In this document: one piece after another, positions 10,601 through 18,802 of the stretch | Layout: every line of letters begins with the position of its first letter | Position numbering within the stretch: the first letter of the stretch is position 1 | NCBI RefSeq assembly: GCF_009711165.2 | Contig: NZ_WMID02000003.1 | Coordinates: 261,548 to 325,547 of the forward strand | DNA from: Flavobacterium sp. MC2016-06 | Lineage (GTDB): Bacteria > Bacteroidota > Bacteroidia > Flavobacteriales > Flavobacteriaceae | Direction of reading: 5' to 3' | Length of the DNA: 64,000 nt | Translations under genes and position numbers: made by a program | The notes under the pieces: model-generated | The model's database searches: none | What the model was told of the DNA's origin: nothing | Seen by the model: only the letters and a program-made list of their open reading frames with translations

Positions 10601-11450
10601 TAAGATCAATTGCTTTTGGGGGAATTACATAAGTTAGATTTCCATAAATATCATATACATAATAGGTATCGTGTTTTTCATTGGTTATTCCGACTCCAAC
10701 AGTAGCATAATTTCTTTTTAAGATGATCTGTCCTTCTTTGTTTTTAAACTCAACAGTTGATCCATTAGTTTCAGATGGGCTTGCATCAGTATTTTCATCA
10801 TATGTAATAGTTTTGTAAAGTTCATTGGCATTATAAAAACTAGTTGGGGAACTTAATAATGAAATAGTATACAGTCCTTGTGATGAATCCCAACTTGTGT
10901 TGGCAGTAAAAAGTCTTACTTCATTAGCGGTATTGGTTTGGTATTCCATTTTTATTTCATGACCAGATCCAGATTTCCAATCATTTCCTGGTGCCGCTTG
11001 TTTTAAAACTCTGTTAAGCGGAGAATTTTCAAGTTCTTTTCTGCTGAAAGGGTTTATAGTAGCTTCTAAAGAAGGATTTCCATTTATGGCAGGATTAGGA
11101 CTTGCGTAATAGGATAATACATTTGACTCAGCAGCTGAATCAAAAGCCATATTAGTACTAGATGATTTAAACGGAAGATATTCTTCTACTTGTCTGCCAA
11201 AACTATCATATTTAATGTAAGTAATGATGTCATTGCCACTATTAGACTGCTGGCCGGAAATTTGCTGAATTGGCCTCCCTAACCCATCAAAATAAGTTGT
11301 ATTTTGTGTAGCTTGAGCAGGAGTAGGATTTGTTATCGCTACAGGAGTAGCCGTTTTATAATTAACTGTTTTAACATAGTTTTGAGTCTGTGTCTGTGCA
11401 ATCGCCAGTATAGGAAATAAAACTAGAAGAAGGTTTGTAATTTTTTTCAT
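7692..11450 (-). CDS. RHS repeat secreted protein with variable C-terminal tip (candidate polymorphic toxin)
   Basis: I chose the ATG at 11450 because it gives a clean signal peptide (MKKITNLLLVLFPILAIAQ) and sits 13 bases after the partner gene; the frame is open upstream to 11507 but that would overlap the partner. The 1252-residue product has a DUF6443-type N-terminus (TYFDGLGRPIQQ, YDSFGRQVEEYLPF), many YD repeats, and the RHS-associated core near residues 890-1000 (YQYKDHLGSIRLSYDKN, YPFGLKQIGYN, KYNGKELQDD, NYDPALGRWGTHDPL), ending at NDPTGM. Residues about 1003-1252 form the tip: a CDFC motif, a charged region (ARDKSGRRVDLSDLDAEEL), and an aromatic/Gly/Asn-rich end (NRAGQYNQSQNSGNGYNPY, YYGYYKQFYKQ). 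The tip has a loose resemblance to type-44 polymorphic toxins, too weak to assert. A lipoprotein gene overlaps its stop. Confidence 0.85.
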   Translation of the reverse strand: MKKITNLLLVLFPILAIAQTQTQNYVKTVNYKTATPVAITNPTPAQATQNTTYFDGLGRPIQQISGQQSNSGNDIITYIKYDSFGRQVEEYLPFKSSSTNMAFDSAAESNVLSYYASPNPAINGNPSLEATINPFSRKELENSPLNRVLKQAAPGNDWKSGSGHEIKMEYQTNTANEVRLFTANTSWDSSQGLYTISLLSSPTSFYNANELYKTITYDENTDASPSETNGSTVEFKNKEGQIILKRNYATVGVGITNEKHDTYYVYDIYGNLTYVIPPKAIDLIDSNIVDADITSTVVITSGNLPLNLKATNSIRLLPGFYAQAGSTFSAIIDNSILNNLCYQYKYDNHNRLVEKKLPGKQWEFIVYDKLDRPVATGPANSPFTDITTTGWTVTKYDIFNRPVLTAWLPATATSVTRKTLQDNQDGYTSNFSETKIATTANTTIPSGTGVSFRYTNVAWPTSDYHVLTVNYYDDYNFPDAPVIQNTVADGDQAVYYNTSKKPIRLSTGNWIRITEASTNYKNEQTYTLYDAKARPVRTYTKNFLGGYTYVDSKLDTFSGQLKYTITKHSKLEGGSELKIIEAYTYSPQDRLLTQTHQIGNLASETILSNTYDELGQLISKKIGNTTQNINYTYNIRGWLTGINDINALTKVGDPKDLFAFKLNYNTPSTADVKTLYNGNIAETSWTSTSEANPIVRSYAYKYDNLNRLRTSIFKRNGTINNAYDETLTYDKNGNIMSIVRSGNNETSAQEIDRLDYSYLNNNTTNQLMKVVDNAPATYKSNGFVDSASNIVDDYSYDANGNITIDNNKNITAIAYNHLNLPTKITFGTNGNIIYLYNAAGQKVEKTVNKTGVLSVTTDYLGGFQYSDNILKFFPTAEGYVEPSGSSYRYIYQYKDHLGSIRLSYDKNLVIQEENNYYPFGLKQIGYNNVSSSSDALKYKYNGKELQDDNIGGNQLNLYDYGTRNYDPALGRWGTHDPLSDATFQPYNFANNNPIMYNDPTGMIAENSNAFASTDVVNNSDGSYTVVGAYDDGDNNIYVVNNKREKKRTGEIIGETIQPCDFCTTNDKKGGYDIFNPSLSGVTFNLKKLNVSGTARDKSGRRVDLSDLDAEELIAWIQEYYMNTINSDMPGTPYGWLEILQELSSNEGILNVKASLGLPAYTAIGNGVSARHKPIITTLRAIGNIGFGANMFQAKPPIVGRNFWYGAVMNRAGQYNQSQNSGNGYNPYFPYFGEHSYSGGYIYYGYYKQFYKQ

Positions 11451-11463
11451 GGTTGTTTTAGTT

Positions 11464-14400
11464 TTATTGTTTATAATGGTATTGATTTTCAGAAAGAATA
11501 TTTCCATCTTTATCTTTTACAAATTCTAATCTACCGTATGAATCATAGCTATAGGTAATTTTATCACCTTTAGGATCTGTTATGGTGCTTACTCCAACTG
11601 ATGGGATGTAGGTATAAGTAGTAATCATTGCGCTTGATAACGTATTACGCAGATTGTCTACAGCTGTCAAATTAGTTTCGTTTACAGTACTTAAATCAGA
11701 AACTCCTAAAATCGCAGCTAACTGAAGATTTGTTGCATTTTCTATTTTGGCAATCGGCTGTGTTTTTTCATATCCCCAAATAATAGAAACTGGCATACCG
11801 CCTTCAGGTGTATATTGAGTAATGTTACCTGAGGTATCATATTGATCAAAAGTAATTTTCTTATCCTTTTGAGTATTTATATCACCTATTCCTTTATTGC
11901 TATAAATGTATCTAGAAAGTAAAAAATTAGCTGTAGCTGCGCTTTTATCATAAACTGTTTTCTGTTCAGACAATTTTATGCCATTTTTAGATGTCACTAC
12001 ATCCAAAGGAATTCCAATCATATATTTACTAAGCATATCATCTCTAAAAGGTTCATTTGCCATTTCAGAGTCTGTAGGGTAAAAATATCGGGTTTTTAAA
12101 ATTTCTTGTTTTGAACTAATTGAAGTTTGAGAATTTAATTGATTACTAAGATCATAATTATAAAAGTAATTTGTAGTTTTTTTGTATTCACCGGCATTCT
12201 TTAAATACTCTGTTTCTTCACTGCTAAATAAATCTACTGTACCTCCCATTGTATAATAGAACTTATATGAATTAGGGTCTGTATAGGCTGCAATTCCTGT
12301 TAAACTTTCATTTTTAATAAAAATAGCAATAGGAAAACTAAACTTTCTTTTTGTACTAAGATATACAGGAGTCTCACTTGGATTAACTCCTATTAAATTT
12401 AAAAAAATGTTTGCCTCATCTCCATACAAATATGTATTATTAACCTCTTTAATTAAAGAATATATATTTTGGTTATTTGCATAGTATTTAATATTCAGAG
12501 GTGATCCTCTTAACCATTCATTATCAGATGGAGAATGATAAGGAAATCTATAAAAATCACCAGTATCTTCTGGCATAGTAAAAGTATATTCTGTTTTACC
12601 TGTATTACGGATTATTGCATTATTAGTTCCTGTAATGTCTGTTTTTTCAATGTTGTTTCCATTAATTTCTGTTACAAAAGAATATCCAACAGAATTTCCT
12701 TGAAAATTAGCCAAAGGACTTCCTGCAGTAGCACCAAATTGATCAACTACAGGAATATTGTTAACCATTTTTTGTATATAATACATATTAGGAAGAGAAA
12801 AAGTTTTTCCAGATGATTCCCCTGTAGGTTTTAAATATTTATAGGTTTTTGAGGTAATATTTCCAAAATTGTCTTCCCATACTATACGCTTAATTCTTTT
12901 TCCTGCGGCAAATAAAAGTTGAGTAGGCATCGGTTCTGTCCAATTTAAACGAACAGAAAATCCATTCTCAAAATTATCAGGATCACGACCTTCAGGAGTT
13001 TTAGGTTTTACTTCAACTTTATATTCTCCAGGACCAAGGTTTATAGTTCCAGTTCCTATAAATAAGTTGCCTAATAAAACAGGGTTTGGAGAAGTTCGAT
13101 AAATTAATACTTCGAACGGACATGTAGATACAGACGTTGTAGAACTACAGGTAGATGTATTTCCACTAAACATTAAATTTGTAGATACAGACAATGACGG
13201 CGATGCATCTGGACCTATTGTAAATGTTTTGGTATAAATATTATTAGCATACAAACTCACATCTTTTAAAAGTGCAAATGTTTTAGGAACGGTAGGTGTT
13301 GTCGGATTTGTTAATAAATCCTTATAATAAAATGGGGGTACTACAGTATTATGTTCATACTCAAAAGAAGCACTTCCTCCTGTAGGGTAAATTATTTTAC
13401 TCAGCATACCTGCCTGTGACTGTATTGTATCAACTTGTCTGTTATCACCTTCAAAAAAGGAAGAAAATTGTCCGTTATTTTTTGCGTTATAATATCCCCA
13501 GCTGTCTTGTGCTGTAGAAAATCTATTAGGAAGTACAATAGCATTATACACAAAAGAGTATTTTTTTCCAGATACACCTGAATCCGATCCTTTTGTAACT
13601 ATCGATTCTAAAAATAGTCTTTTTTTAGATTGAGGTTCAGTGGTTCTCAAATAAAGGATTGAGTTGGTATCCTCACTATTGGTATAATTATAATTAAACA
13701 ACTGTTGAATCTTCAAAAGATTGTCAGTACCAAATACTTCTACTTTTTGTAACGCATAACTTGATGTAAGATCTTCTCTTTCAGTTGTTAGTTTAGTGAA
13801 AACTACTTTGCCTTTATCAAAAGTAATAGTTTTAATATGGTATTGATCCATTACAATTCTCGAAAAATGAGAATTAAGAGCAGATGATGGACCATCGTCA
13901 AAATTTTTTGTAAAATAATTGGGTTGATCTTTTACATATTCAAATTTAATGTACTTATTAGAAGGAGTAATGATATCCATTAACTGCCAGGCATTATTGT
14001 GAGGACTACTGTTTGTTGGCGTTTGAAGGCCTCCTTGTGAGAGATAAACAAAAGAAGATGTTGACTGTGGTCTGTCTATAGCTTTTCTTAATCCATCTTT
14101 TGAGGTGCCAAAATAATATTCGATTCCATCTTTATCAGTTATAATCCAACCCTTTATAGCATAACTGTTTGCTGTTTCATAAATAGGAACAATTTTAAAA
14201 TCACTAAATTTTTGGATAATAGGTAATTTAGTTTTTTGGTCAAAAATAAATTTCCCAGAAAAATTTAAAAAATTAAATAAATAAACATCTGGTTCCATAT
14301 CTATCAATTGATCTGCTTCTATACCAGATGTACTTTGTGCATATACTGTCGCTCTTGTTTCTGGAGATGTGTAAAATGTATTATAAAAATTTCCAGTCAG

Positions 14401-14775
14401 ATAACCAAAATTGTTTTCATCTGCTTGTCCTCTTATCTGTCTAGTAATTAAACCTCCTGAGTTTAGAGCCCAGCCAATACCAACCTGGGAAGCGATTTCG
14501 CTAACCTGAATTCCTCTTGCGTGATATGAAACCGATATTGGTAGTTTTATTTCTCCGGATTCAATGGTATAAAGTGGTACTGTAATATTAGGTAAACCTG
14601 TGTAAAGTGATACAGGAACTTCTACAAATTTACCCAATGAAGCTGCTTCTGGTGATGGAGGAACAATATTAGGAACTAAGCTATTTACCTGTGCTATAGC
14701 TTTTGTTGAAGCACTAAGCAACACCATTAATATCAGGATAATTTTAATAGATTTCTTTAAAGTAAGTTTGTACAT
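11464..14775 (-). CDS. Secreted RHS-partner protein (SpvB/TcB-like N-terminus, YD-repeat C-terminus)
   Basis: This 1103-residue protein is a paralogue of the one at 3108-6596. The signal peptide ends STKAIAQ near residue 29. It is followed by PPSPEAASLGKF, then LYTGLPNITVPLYTI, LPISVSYHARGIQV and VGIGWALNSGGLITR, the partner-family signature. The C-terminus carries IIWGYEKTQPIAKIENAT, TYTYIPSVGVSTITDPKGD and a final YD repeat, ending ENQYHYKQ. The two paralogues are much more alike in the last ~130 residues than in the middle, as expected if this end contacts the conserved RHS core. It is the first gene of a three-gene unit (partner, RHS, lipoprotein). Confidence 0.8.
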   Translation of the reverse strand: MYKLTLKKSIKIILILMVLLSASTKAIAQVNSLVPNIVPPSPEAASLGKFVEVPVSLYTGLPNITVPLYTIESGEIKLPISVSYHARGIQVSEIASQVGIGWALNSGGLITRQIRGQADENNFGYLTGNFYNTFYTSPETRATVYAQSTSGIEADQLIDMEPDVYLFNFLNFSGKFIFDQKTKLPIIQKFSDFKIVPIYETANSYAIKGWIITDKDGIEYYFGTSKDGLRKAIDRPQSTSSFVYLSQGGLQTPTNSSPHNNAWQLMDIITPSNKYIKFEYVKDQPNYFTKNFDDGPSSALNSHFSRIVMDQYHIKTITFDKGKVVFTKLTTEREDLTSSYALQKVEVFGTDNLLKIQQLFNYNYTNSEDTNSILYLRTTEPQSKKRLFLESIVTKGSDSGVSGKKYSFVYNAIVLPNRFSTAQDSWGYYNAKNNGQFSSFFEGDNRQVDTIQSQAGMLSKIIYPTGGSASFEYEHNTVVPPFYYKDLLTNPTTPTVPKTFALLKDVSLYANNIYTKTFTIGPDASPSLSVSTNLMFSGNTSTCSSTTSVSTCPFEVLIYRTSPNPVLLGNLFIGTGTINLGPGEYKVEVKPKTPEGRDPDNFENGFSVRLNWTEPMPTQLLFAAGKRIKRIVWEDNFGNITSKTYKYLKPTGESSGKTFSLPNMYYIQKMVNNIPVVDQFGATAGSPLANFQGNSVGYSFVTEINGNNIEKTDITGTNNAIIRNTGKTEYTFTMPEDTGDFYRFPYHSPSDNEWLRGSPLNIKYYANNQNIYSLIKEVNNTYLYGDEANIFLNLIGVNPSETPVYLSTKRKFSFPIAIFIKNESLTGIAAYTDPNSYKFYYTMGGTVDLFSSEETEYLKNAGEYKKTTNYFYNYDLSNQLNSQTSISSKQEILKTRYFYPTDSEMANEPFRDDMLSKYMIGIPLDVVTSKNGIKLSEQKTVYDKSAATANFLLSRYIYSNKGIGDINTQKDKKITFDQYDTSGNITQYTPEGGMPVSIIWGYEKTQPIAKIENATNLQLAAILGVSDLSTVNETNLTAVDNLRNTLSSAMITTYTYIPSVGVSTITDPKGDKITYSYDSYGRLEFVKDKDGNILSENQYHYKQ

Positions 14776-15118
14776 TTTATAATTTATTTAGTGCATTTTT
14801 AGATTTTGTCTTATTTGTAAAGCTGAAAAATTTTCGAATTCGCTATGTTAATTCCATGAAATATCTTTTGTTTAATTTGATTTTTGTCTTTTTGATAGTT
14901 TCTAAAGTTTACATTTTGAAATTTATTGAGATGAAAACTAAAGTGTTTGCAAAAAATGATTTAAGAGATTATTCTCAGGATGAAATTTTGTAAACATATT
15001 AAATGGATTTCTTGTTAGAAAATGCAAGTTTAGTTAATATAGTTAGAATTGTATTTCTTTTTCTTGAACAAATATTAGTAAAAATATTCTTAGTTGTTAA
15101 CAATGTTTTTTAAAAATA
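14776..15118. other. Intergenic region between the secretion operon end and the RHS unit
   Basis: The region must hold the 3' end of the long minus-strand secretion/fibre operon and the promoter of the RHS unit. I found no clear hairpin terminator and no full promoter match. A short palindrome (TTGTTAACAA, about 15094-15103) lies just after the gspF stop. A 20-codon plus-strand frame at 14931-14993 is too short to support. Confidence 0.4.
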
Positions 15119-16255
15119 TTACCCAATCGCGCTACTAAGCTGAAACATTGGCAAATACATAGCAACCAATAAAACAGCAACCAAAACTCCAACAAAAAGG
15201 ATGATAAAAGGTTCTAATACAGTAGTCATAATTTTAGATTGCTGCACCACTTCTTGATTGTATTGTTCGCTTAGTTGTTTAAATACATATTCGGTTTGGT
15301 TGGTTTCTTCGGCAACTTTTACAAGAGAAATGATTCGGTTGTCAAATAACGGATTGTTTTTTAAACTAGAACTTAAACTATTCCCTTTTAAAATACTTTC
15401 TTCGACTCTTTCTAAAGCATCTTGTAAAGGCACAAAGCGAATCATTTTTTTAACCATCTGAATACTATTCAATAACGGAACTTTAGCTGTTGTTAATAGC
15501 GTAACAGCTTGTGTAAATTGTGCGAGATAGACTTTAGTCATAAAAGGTCCTATGATAGGAATTTTTATTAAAAAGTAATGCAGTGCTTTCTTGTATTTAG
15601 GATTGTCTTTAAAAAATTGTGTTGAAAAAATAAATGCAGCTATTGCTAGAAAAAAATACAGTCCGAATGTTTTAGTTAAGACGGATAATTTTACAATTAC
15701 CTGTGTTAAAAAGGGCAATTCCATATTGTTTTGTTTGAAGATATCCTGAAACATCGGAACAACATAACTCAACATAAAAACTACTACCAAAACGGCTGTG
15801 CTTAGTACAATAGAAGGGTAGGTTAGCGCCGCAATAATAATTCGTTTCTGTTCATTTTTACGTTCAAAAAAATGTCCTAATTCAGAACAGACTTGAGCAG
15901 TAGTTCCTGTTTCTTCACCAATCTGAATCGAATAATATTCATATTCTGTAAAAGATTTTGATGATGACAAGGCATCAGAAAATGGTTTTCCGTTTACAAC
16001 CTGATTCAGTATTGTTTGGATAAGTTCTTTATCTGCTTTTTTCTTTAAAGATTCTATTATTAATGACAATCCTTCTTTAAAAGTAATTCCAGCTTTTAGC
16101 AGAACGGCTAATTCTTGATAAAATGCCTGCTTTTTTTTGTTATTAAAAGAATCACCAAAAAGCGTAATTTCTTTTTTAAGAAGATCTTCAATACTATTCG
16201 GTTTTTTGGTCTGAATCCCTTTTTTAACAGGGGTGTTTTCTATTTTAAAGGCCAT
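15119..16255 (-). CDS. gspF: GspF/PilC-family inner-membrane platform protein
   Basis: This 378-residue polytopic protein has the two tandem T2SSF domains of the family. The first runs about residues 45-165 (LAVLLKAGITFKEGLSLI, SIQIGEETGTTAQV). The second runs about 245-370 (AQFTQAVTLLTTAKVPLLNS, LVKVAEETNQTEYV). Membrane segments lie near residues 140-165, 190-215 and 345-370. In T2SS and type IV pili this protein couples the cytoplasmic ATPase to pseudopilin assembly. It is the last gene of the operon and overlaps the preceding pseudopilin by 11 bases. Its partner ATPase is 28 kb away at 43766-45169. The length is close to the usual ~400. Confidence 0.93.
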   Translation of the reverse strand: MAFKIENTPVKKGIQTKKPNSIEDLLKKEITLFGDSFNNKKKQAFYQELAVLLKAGITFKEGLSLIIESLKKKADKELIQTILNQVVNGKPFSDALSSSKSFTEYEYYSIQIGEETGTTAQVCSELGHFFERKNEQKRIIIAALTYPSIVLSTAVLVVVFMLSYVVPMFQDIFKQNNMELPFLTQVIVKLSVLTKTFGLYFFLAIAAFIFSTQFFKDNPKYKKALHYFLIKIPIIGPFMTKVYLAQFTQAVTLLTTAKVPLLNSIQMVKKMIRFVPLQDALERVEESILKGNSLSSSLKNNPLFDNRIISLVKVAEETNQTEYVFKQLSEQYNQEVVQQSKIMTTVLEPFIILFVGVLVAVLLVAMYLPMFQLSSAIG

Positions 16256-16721
16256 CTTCTTGGTTCATAAAAAAGGTTATATCATTTTGTTTAGAGACAA
16301 AAATCTCATAATCTGGGAGTGTTTTTACAGCAGAAATACTCAAAGCGTCTACAGTACCGTTTTTGATTTCTTTTCCATTAAAAAAAATCTTTTGAATACT
16401 TAGTTTTAAAGGAATTGTATCATTATTTCGCAATGTATAATTATCTTGAAAAGAATAGGTAACGGTATCTATTTCTGATAACATTAATAAAAGCTGTTTT
16501 TGATCATTGTATGTTATACTATGTGGTTCGTTAAAATCCTGCCAAAGTTTTTGCTCAAAAAGAGCCAATGTACTTGTTTTGTCAAAATTGCTTTGTATTG
16601 TATGAATTTGTTTTTGCACTAACCTTAAAACACTAAACGCCATACCAACAACAATAGCAGTGATGATCATTACAATTAATAGCTCAGCGAGAGTAAAAGA
16701 TTTTATTTTACGTGTTCCCAT
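16245..16721 (-). CDS. Minor pseudopilin (GspJ-like)
   Basis: The 158-residue protein starts with a prepilin signal, KIKS|FTLAELLIVM, giving the +1 Phe and +5 Glu (Glu13) of pseudopilins and a following hydrophobic helix. The residue before the cut is Ser8 instead of the usual Gly. The rest is a small globular domain (LFEQKLWQDFNEPHSI, TVTYSFQDNYTLRNND) reminiscent of GspJ, but subtype assignment rests mainly on gene order (after a GspI-like gene). Both ends overlap neighbours: 19 bases with the preceding pseudopilin and 11 with gspF. It should assemble at the tip of the periplasmic pseudopilus. Confidence 0.8.
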   Translation of the reverse strand: MGTRKIKSFTLAELLIVMIITAIVVGMAFSVLRLVQKQIHTIQSNFDKTSTLALFEQKLWQDFNEPHSITYNDQKQLLLMLSEIDTVTYSFQDNYTLRNNDTIPLKLSIQKIFFNGKEIKNGTVDALSISAVKTLPDYEIFVSKQNDITFFMNQEDGL

Positions 16722-17047
16722 AGTACTATTTGTTTTGTTATTTCTTTTTTGCGATCAATATTTTCAGCTTGGATATTTATTATTGATTTAGATTTGCTTT
16801 TTTCTTCTTGTATGGTAATCTCCCAGTTTTTATAACTTTCTTGATAAGGTAGTTTTATAATGTTGTTCTGAATTTGATATTCTAATTCATTCATTCGATT
16901 TTCAATAGCATGCGTGTTTTTTGAAAATGTATTTAATACTAGATTATTAAGTATTAAACTCGCAATTACAAAGACAATTACAATTAAAACAGTAGCTACA
17001 ATAGCTTCTATTAAAGTAGCCGATTTTATTTTTTTTAATACAACCAT
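16703..17047 (-). CDS. Minor pseudopilin (GspI-like)
   Basis: The protein is short (114 residues). The prepilin signal is KKIKS|ATLIEAIVATV, with Glu14 at +5 and a hydrophobic helix to about residue 32 (IVFVIASLILNNLVL). The TLIEAIVA core and the small size fit GspI. The residue before the processing site is Ser, as in the other pseudopilins of this locus. The soluble part (NRMNELEYQIQNNIIKLPY) is only ~80 residues. It overlaps the upstream gene by 13 bases and the downstream gene by 19 bases, consistent with coupled translation of a complex. Exact subtype is inferred from order and length. Confidence 0.78.
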   Translation of the reverse strand: MVVLKKIKSATLIEAIVATVLIVIVFVIASLILNNLVLNTFSKNTHAIENRMNELEYQIQNNIIKLPYQESYKNWEITIQEEKSKSKSIINIQAENIDRKKEITKQIVLWEHVK

Positions 17048-18312
17048 TTCAATATAGTTTTAGGCTGTTCTTCTTCTAACGGTATTCCTCCATAAATGCT
17101 TGGAATGTTCAGATTTTCTATTGTAGCATTATAGATGTGATTCATAAAAATTGATCCCGCTTGATTGGCTAGAAATTGTTTTGTAATTACAGAACCAGAA
17201 ACAGTTCCTTTAATTTCAAAATTACCATTGCAATATACTTGACCTTTTATTACTGCTTCTTTTTCTAATACAATTTGAGTTTGAAAATCGGCAGTAGTTT
17301 TAGTTTGAAAATAGCAGATGCTTCCTTTTACAATTGATTTTGTATCAATAAAAATTTTATTATCCATTGGATTTATTGAAACTTCGTCAGGATTGTTTTT
17401 ATTATCTTGGTATAATATCAAAGCAGATGGATAACTTAATTGGCATGCTTTTCCGATCGTTATTTTTTTTGAAGCTATGGCTTGAAAAGTACCGCTGGTT
17501 TCATCTTCAATTTCAATAATGGGAGCAATTAGAATTACATCTTTTAATAGTGCTGACTTTTTAATTTTGATTGAAGTTTCAGACTTGATAATGATATTTC
17601 CAGTTATACTTTTATTCTCTAGTACAATTGGATTTTCGGAGTACACTGCTTTAGTTTTTGTTTGAAATGAATTGACTATTCTTTGTTTATCTAAAGAAAT
17701 ATAATCTTCTTTGGTTACAGGTTTAAAGCTTTTTAAATCATAATCTATAGCTTCTAAAACACTTTTTTTTACTTGTGGTAATTCTTTTGAACTTTTCTTT
17801 ATTGTGCCATAGATTAGCTGAGATCCATAATAACTGTTTCCTGCTATATATCCTGAGTTTACACCTTGTTGTGGTAAATATGCAATACCGCGAATTGCAG
17901 TATTGCCTACAACAGTTAATGCATTATAGGTTTCTTGCAGGAATAAAGTAGGGGATTCTTCGGTATTTATAAGAGACCCAATAATAGCCGATTTTACAAA
18001 TTTCTTTTTTCGAAATTGAGCTATGGAAATTCCTTTTTCAAAAATTCCCCATTGCGATAAATTGGTCTTAATGGTTTGATTTTCTTTTTTAATAAAATCC
18101 AGTTGAATTGTATCGGTATTAAGTACTTTTTGTTCTAATAAAGAATGCATTCCTATATCTGCAAATTGAATGTTTTCAATCGCACCTTTTGACTGTTCTT
18201 TCATATAAATAAAAGTATAGGCATACAGAATTAATCCTGCTAAAAGCAAAGCTATTAATACAGCTACAAAGACAGTAAACTGTAACGCTCCAGATTTTAT
18301 TTTAAATTTCAA
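17035..18312 (-). CDS. GspK-like pseudopilin with a beta-repeat (bactofilin-like) body
   Basis: The N-terminus MKFKIKS|GALQFTVFVAVLI is prepilin-like but has Phe where the +5 Glu should be, the situation typical of GspK, the tip pseudopilin. One membrane helix follows. At 425 residues it is long for the operon. Residues about 225-390 consist of short alternating hydrophobic beta segments (KSITGNIIIKSETSIKIKKS, ALLKDVILIAPIIEIED, GQVYCNGNFEIKGTVSGSVI) like a beta-solenoid or bactofilin fold, not the usual GspK saposin-like insert. Position before the GspI- and GspJ-like genes supports the GspK role; the body may be a lineage-specific replacement. It starts in a 4-base overlap (18309-18312) with the upstream gene. 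Confidence 0.65.
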   Translation of the reverse strand: MKFKIKSGALQFTVFVAVLIALLLAGLILYAYTFIYMKEQSKGAIENIQFADIGMHSLLEQKVLNTDTIQLDFIKKENQTIKTNLSQWGIFEKGISIAQFRKKKFVKSAIIGSLINTEESPTLFLQETYNALTVVGNTAIRGIAYLPQQGVNSGYIAGNSYYGSQLIYGTIKKSSKELPQVKKSVLEAIDYDLKSFKPVTKEDYISLDKQRIVNSFQTKTKAVYSENPIVLENKSITGNIIIKSETSIKIKKSALLKDVILIAPIIEIEDETSGTFQAIASKKITIGKACQLSYPSALILYQDNKNNPDEVSINPMDNKIFIDTKSIVKGSICYFQTKTTADFQTQIVLEKEAVIKGQVYCNGNFEIKGTVSGSVITKQFLANQAGSIFMNHIYNATIENLNIPSIYGGIPLEEEQPKTILKWLY

Positions 18313-18794
18313 TCTTGAAGCATTATAATGTTTAGATTCCCCTTGTATTTTACATATACAGATTCCTTATCTCCACTTTTTAAATAAATTTCATTATCGG
18401 TATCTCCAATTTTCATGTAATGATTGTGACCATCTATAATAAGCATGAATATTTTATTTTTATCTTTTGTATCAGAAATCATTCCTTTATATAAAATCAC
18501 TGGCCAGACTAAAGGTTCCTTAACAGCTGGCGCTTTTTTTGTTTTTGAAGCTGTTGCTTTTAATTTTGAATCGGTTTCGGGAGCATACATTTTCCCTAAA
18601 AAGGGATCTCTGTAATTAATATTAATGACAAAAGTTTCTCTTTCTTTTATTTTAAGAGGTTTTATAATAAACTCAGGATTGTTTGATGAAATAATTTCAT
18701 CATGATTTGTAAAAGAAAAAACCTGATACAAAACAGCTCCCCATACAAATAATACGAGAGGTAAAAGGATGTAAATATTTTTTTTATTCTTCAT
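18309..18794 (-). CDS. GspC/PilP-like inner-membrane protein
   Basis: This is a 161-residue bitopic protein. It has a membrane helix at residues ~6-27, a linker, then NYRDPFLGKMY, a Lys/Ala-rich spacer, and a small domain WPVILYKGMISDTKDKNKIFMLII with HYMKIGD. A single helix followed by a beta-rich HR-like domain (RDPF..., then the I-x-Y-x-G-x-I motif) is the pattern of PilP/GspC, which links the inner-membrane platform to the secretin. It lies 8 bases after a fibre gene and overlaps the GspK-like gene by 4 bases. No PDZ domain is present. Assignment is by pattern and context. Confidence 0.7.
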   Translation of the reverse strand: MKNKKNIYILLPLVLFVWGAVLYQVFSFTNHDEIISSNNPEFIIKPLKIKERETFVININYRDPFLGKMYAPETDSKLKATASKTKKAPAVKEPLVWPVILYKGMISDTKDKNKIFMLIIDGHNHYMKIGDTDNEIYLKSGDKESVYVKYKGNLNIIMLQD

Positions 18795-18802
18795 TAATAA
18801 AT

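Noticed and set aside
14931..14993. 20-codon plus-strand frame in the gap before the RHS unit
   Set aside because: Too short, with no promoter or recognised peptide family.
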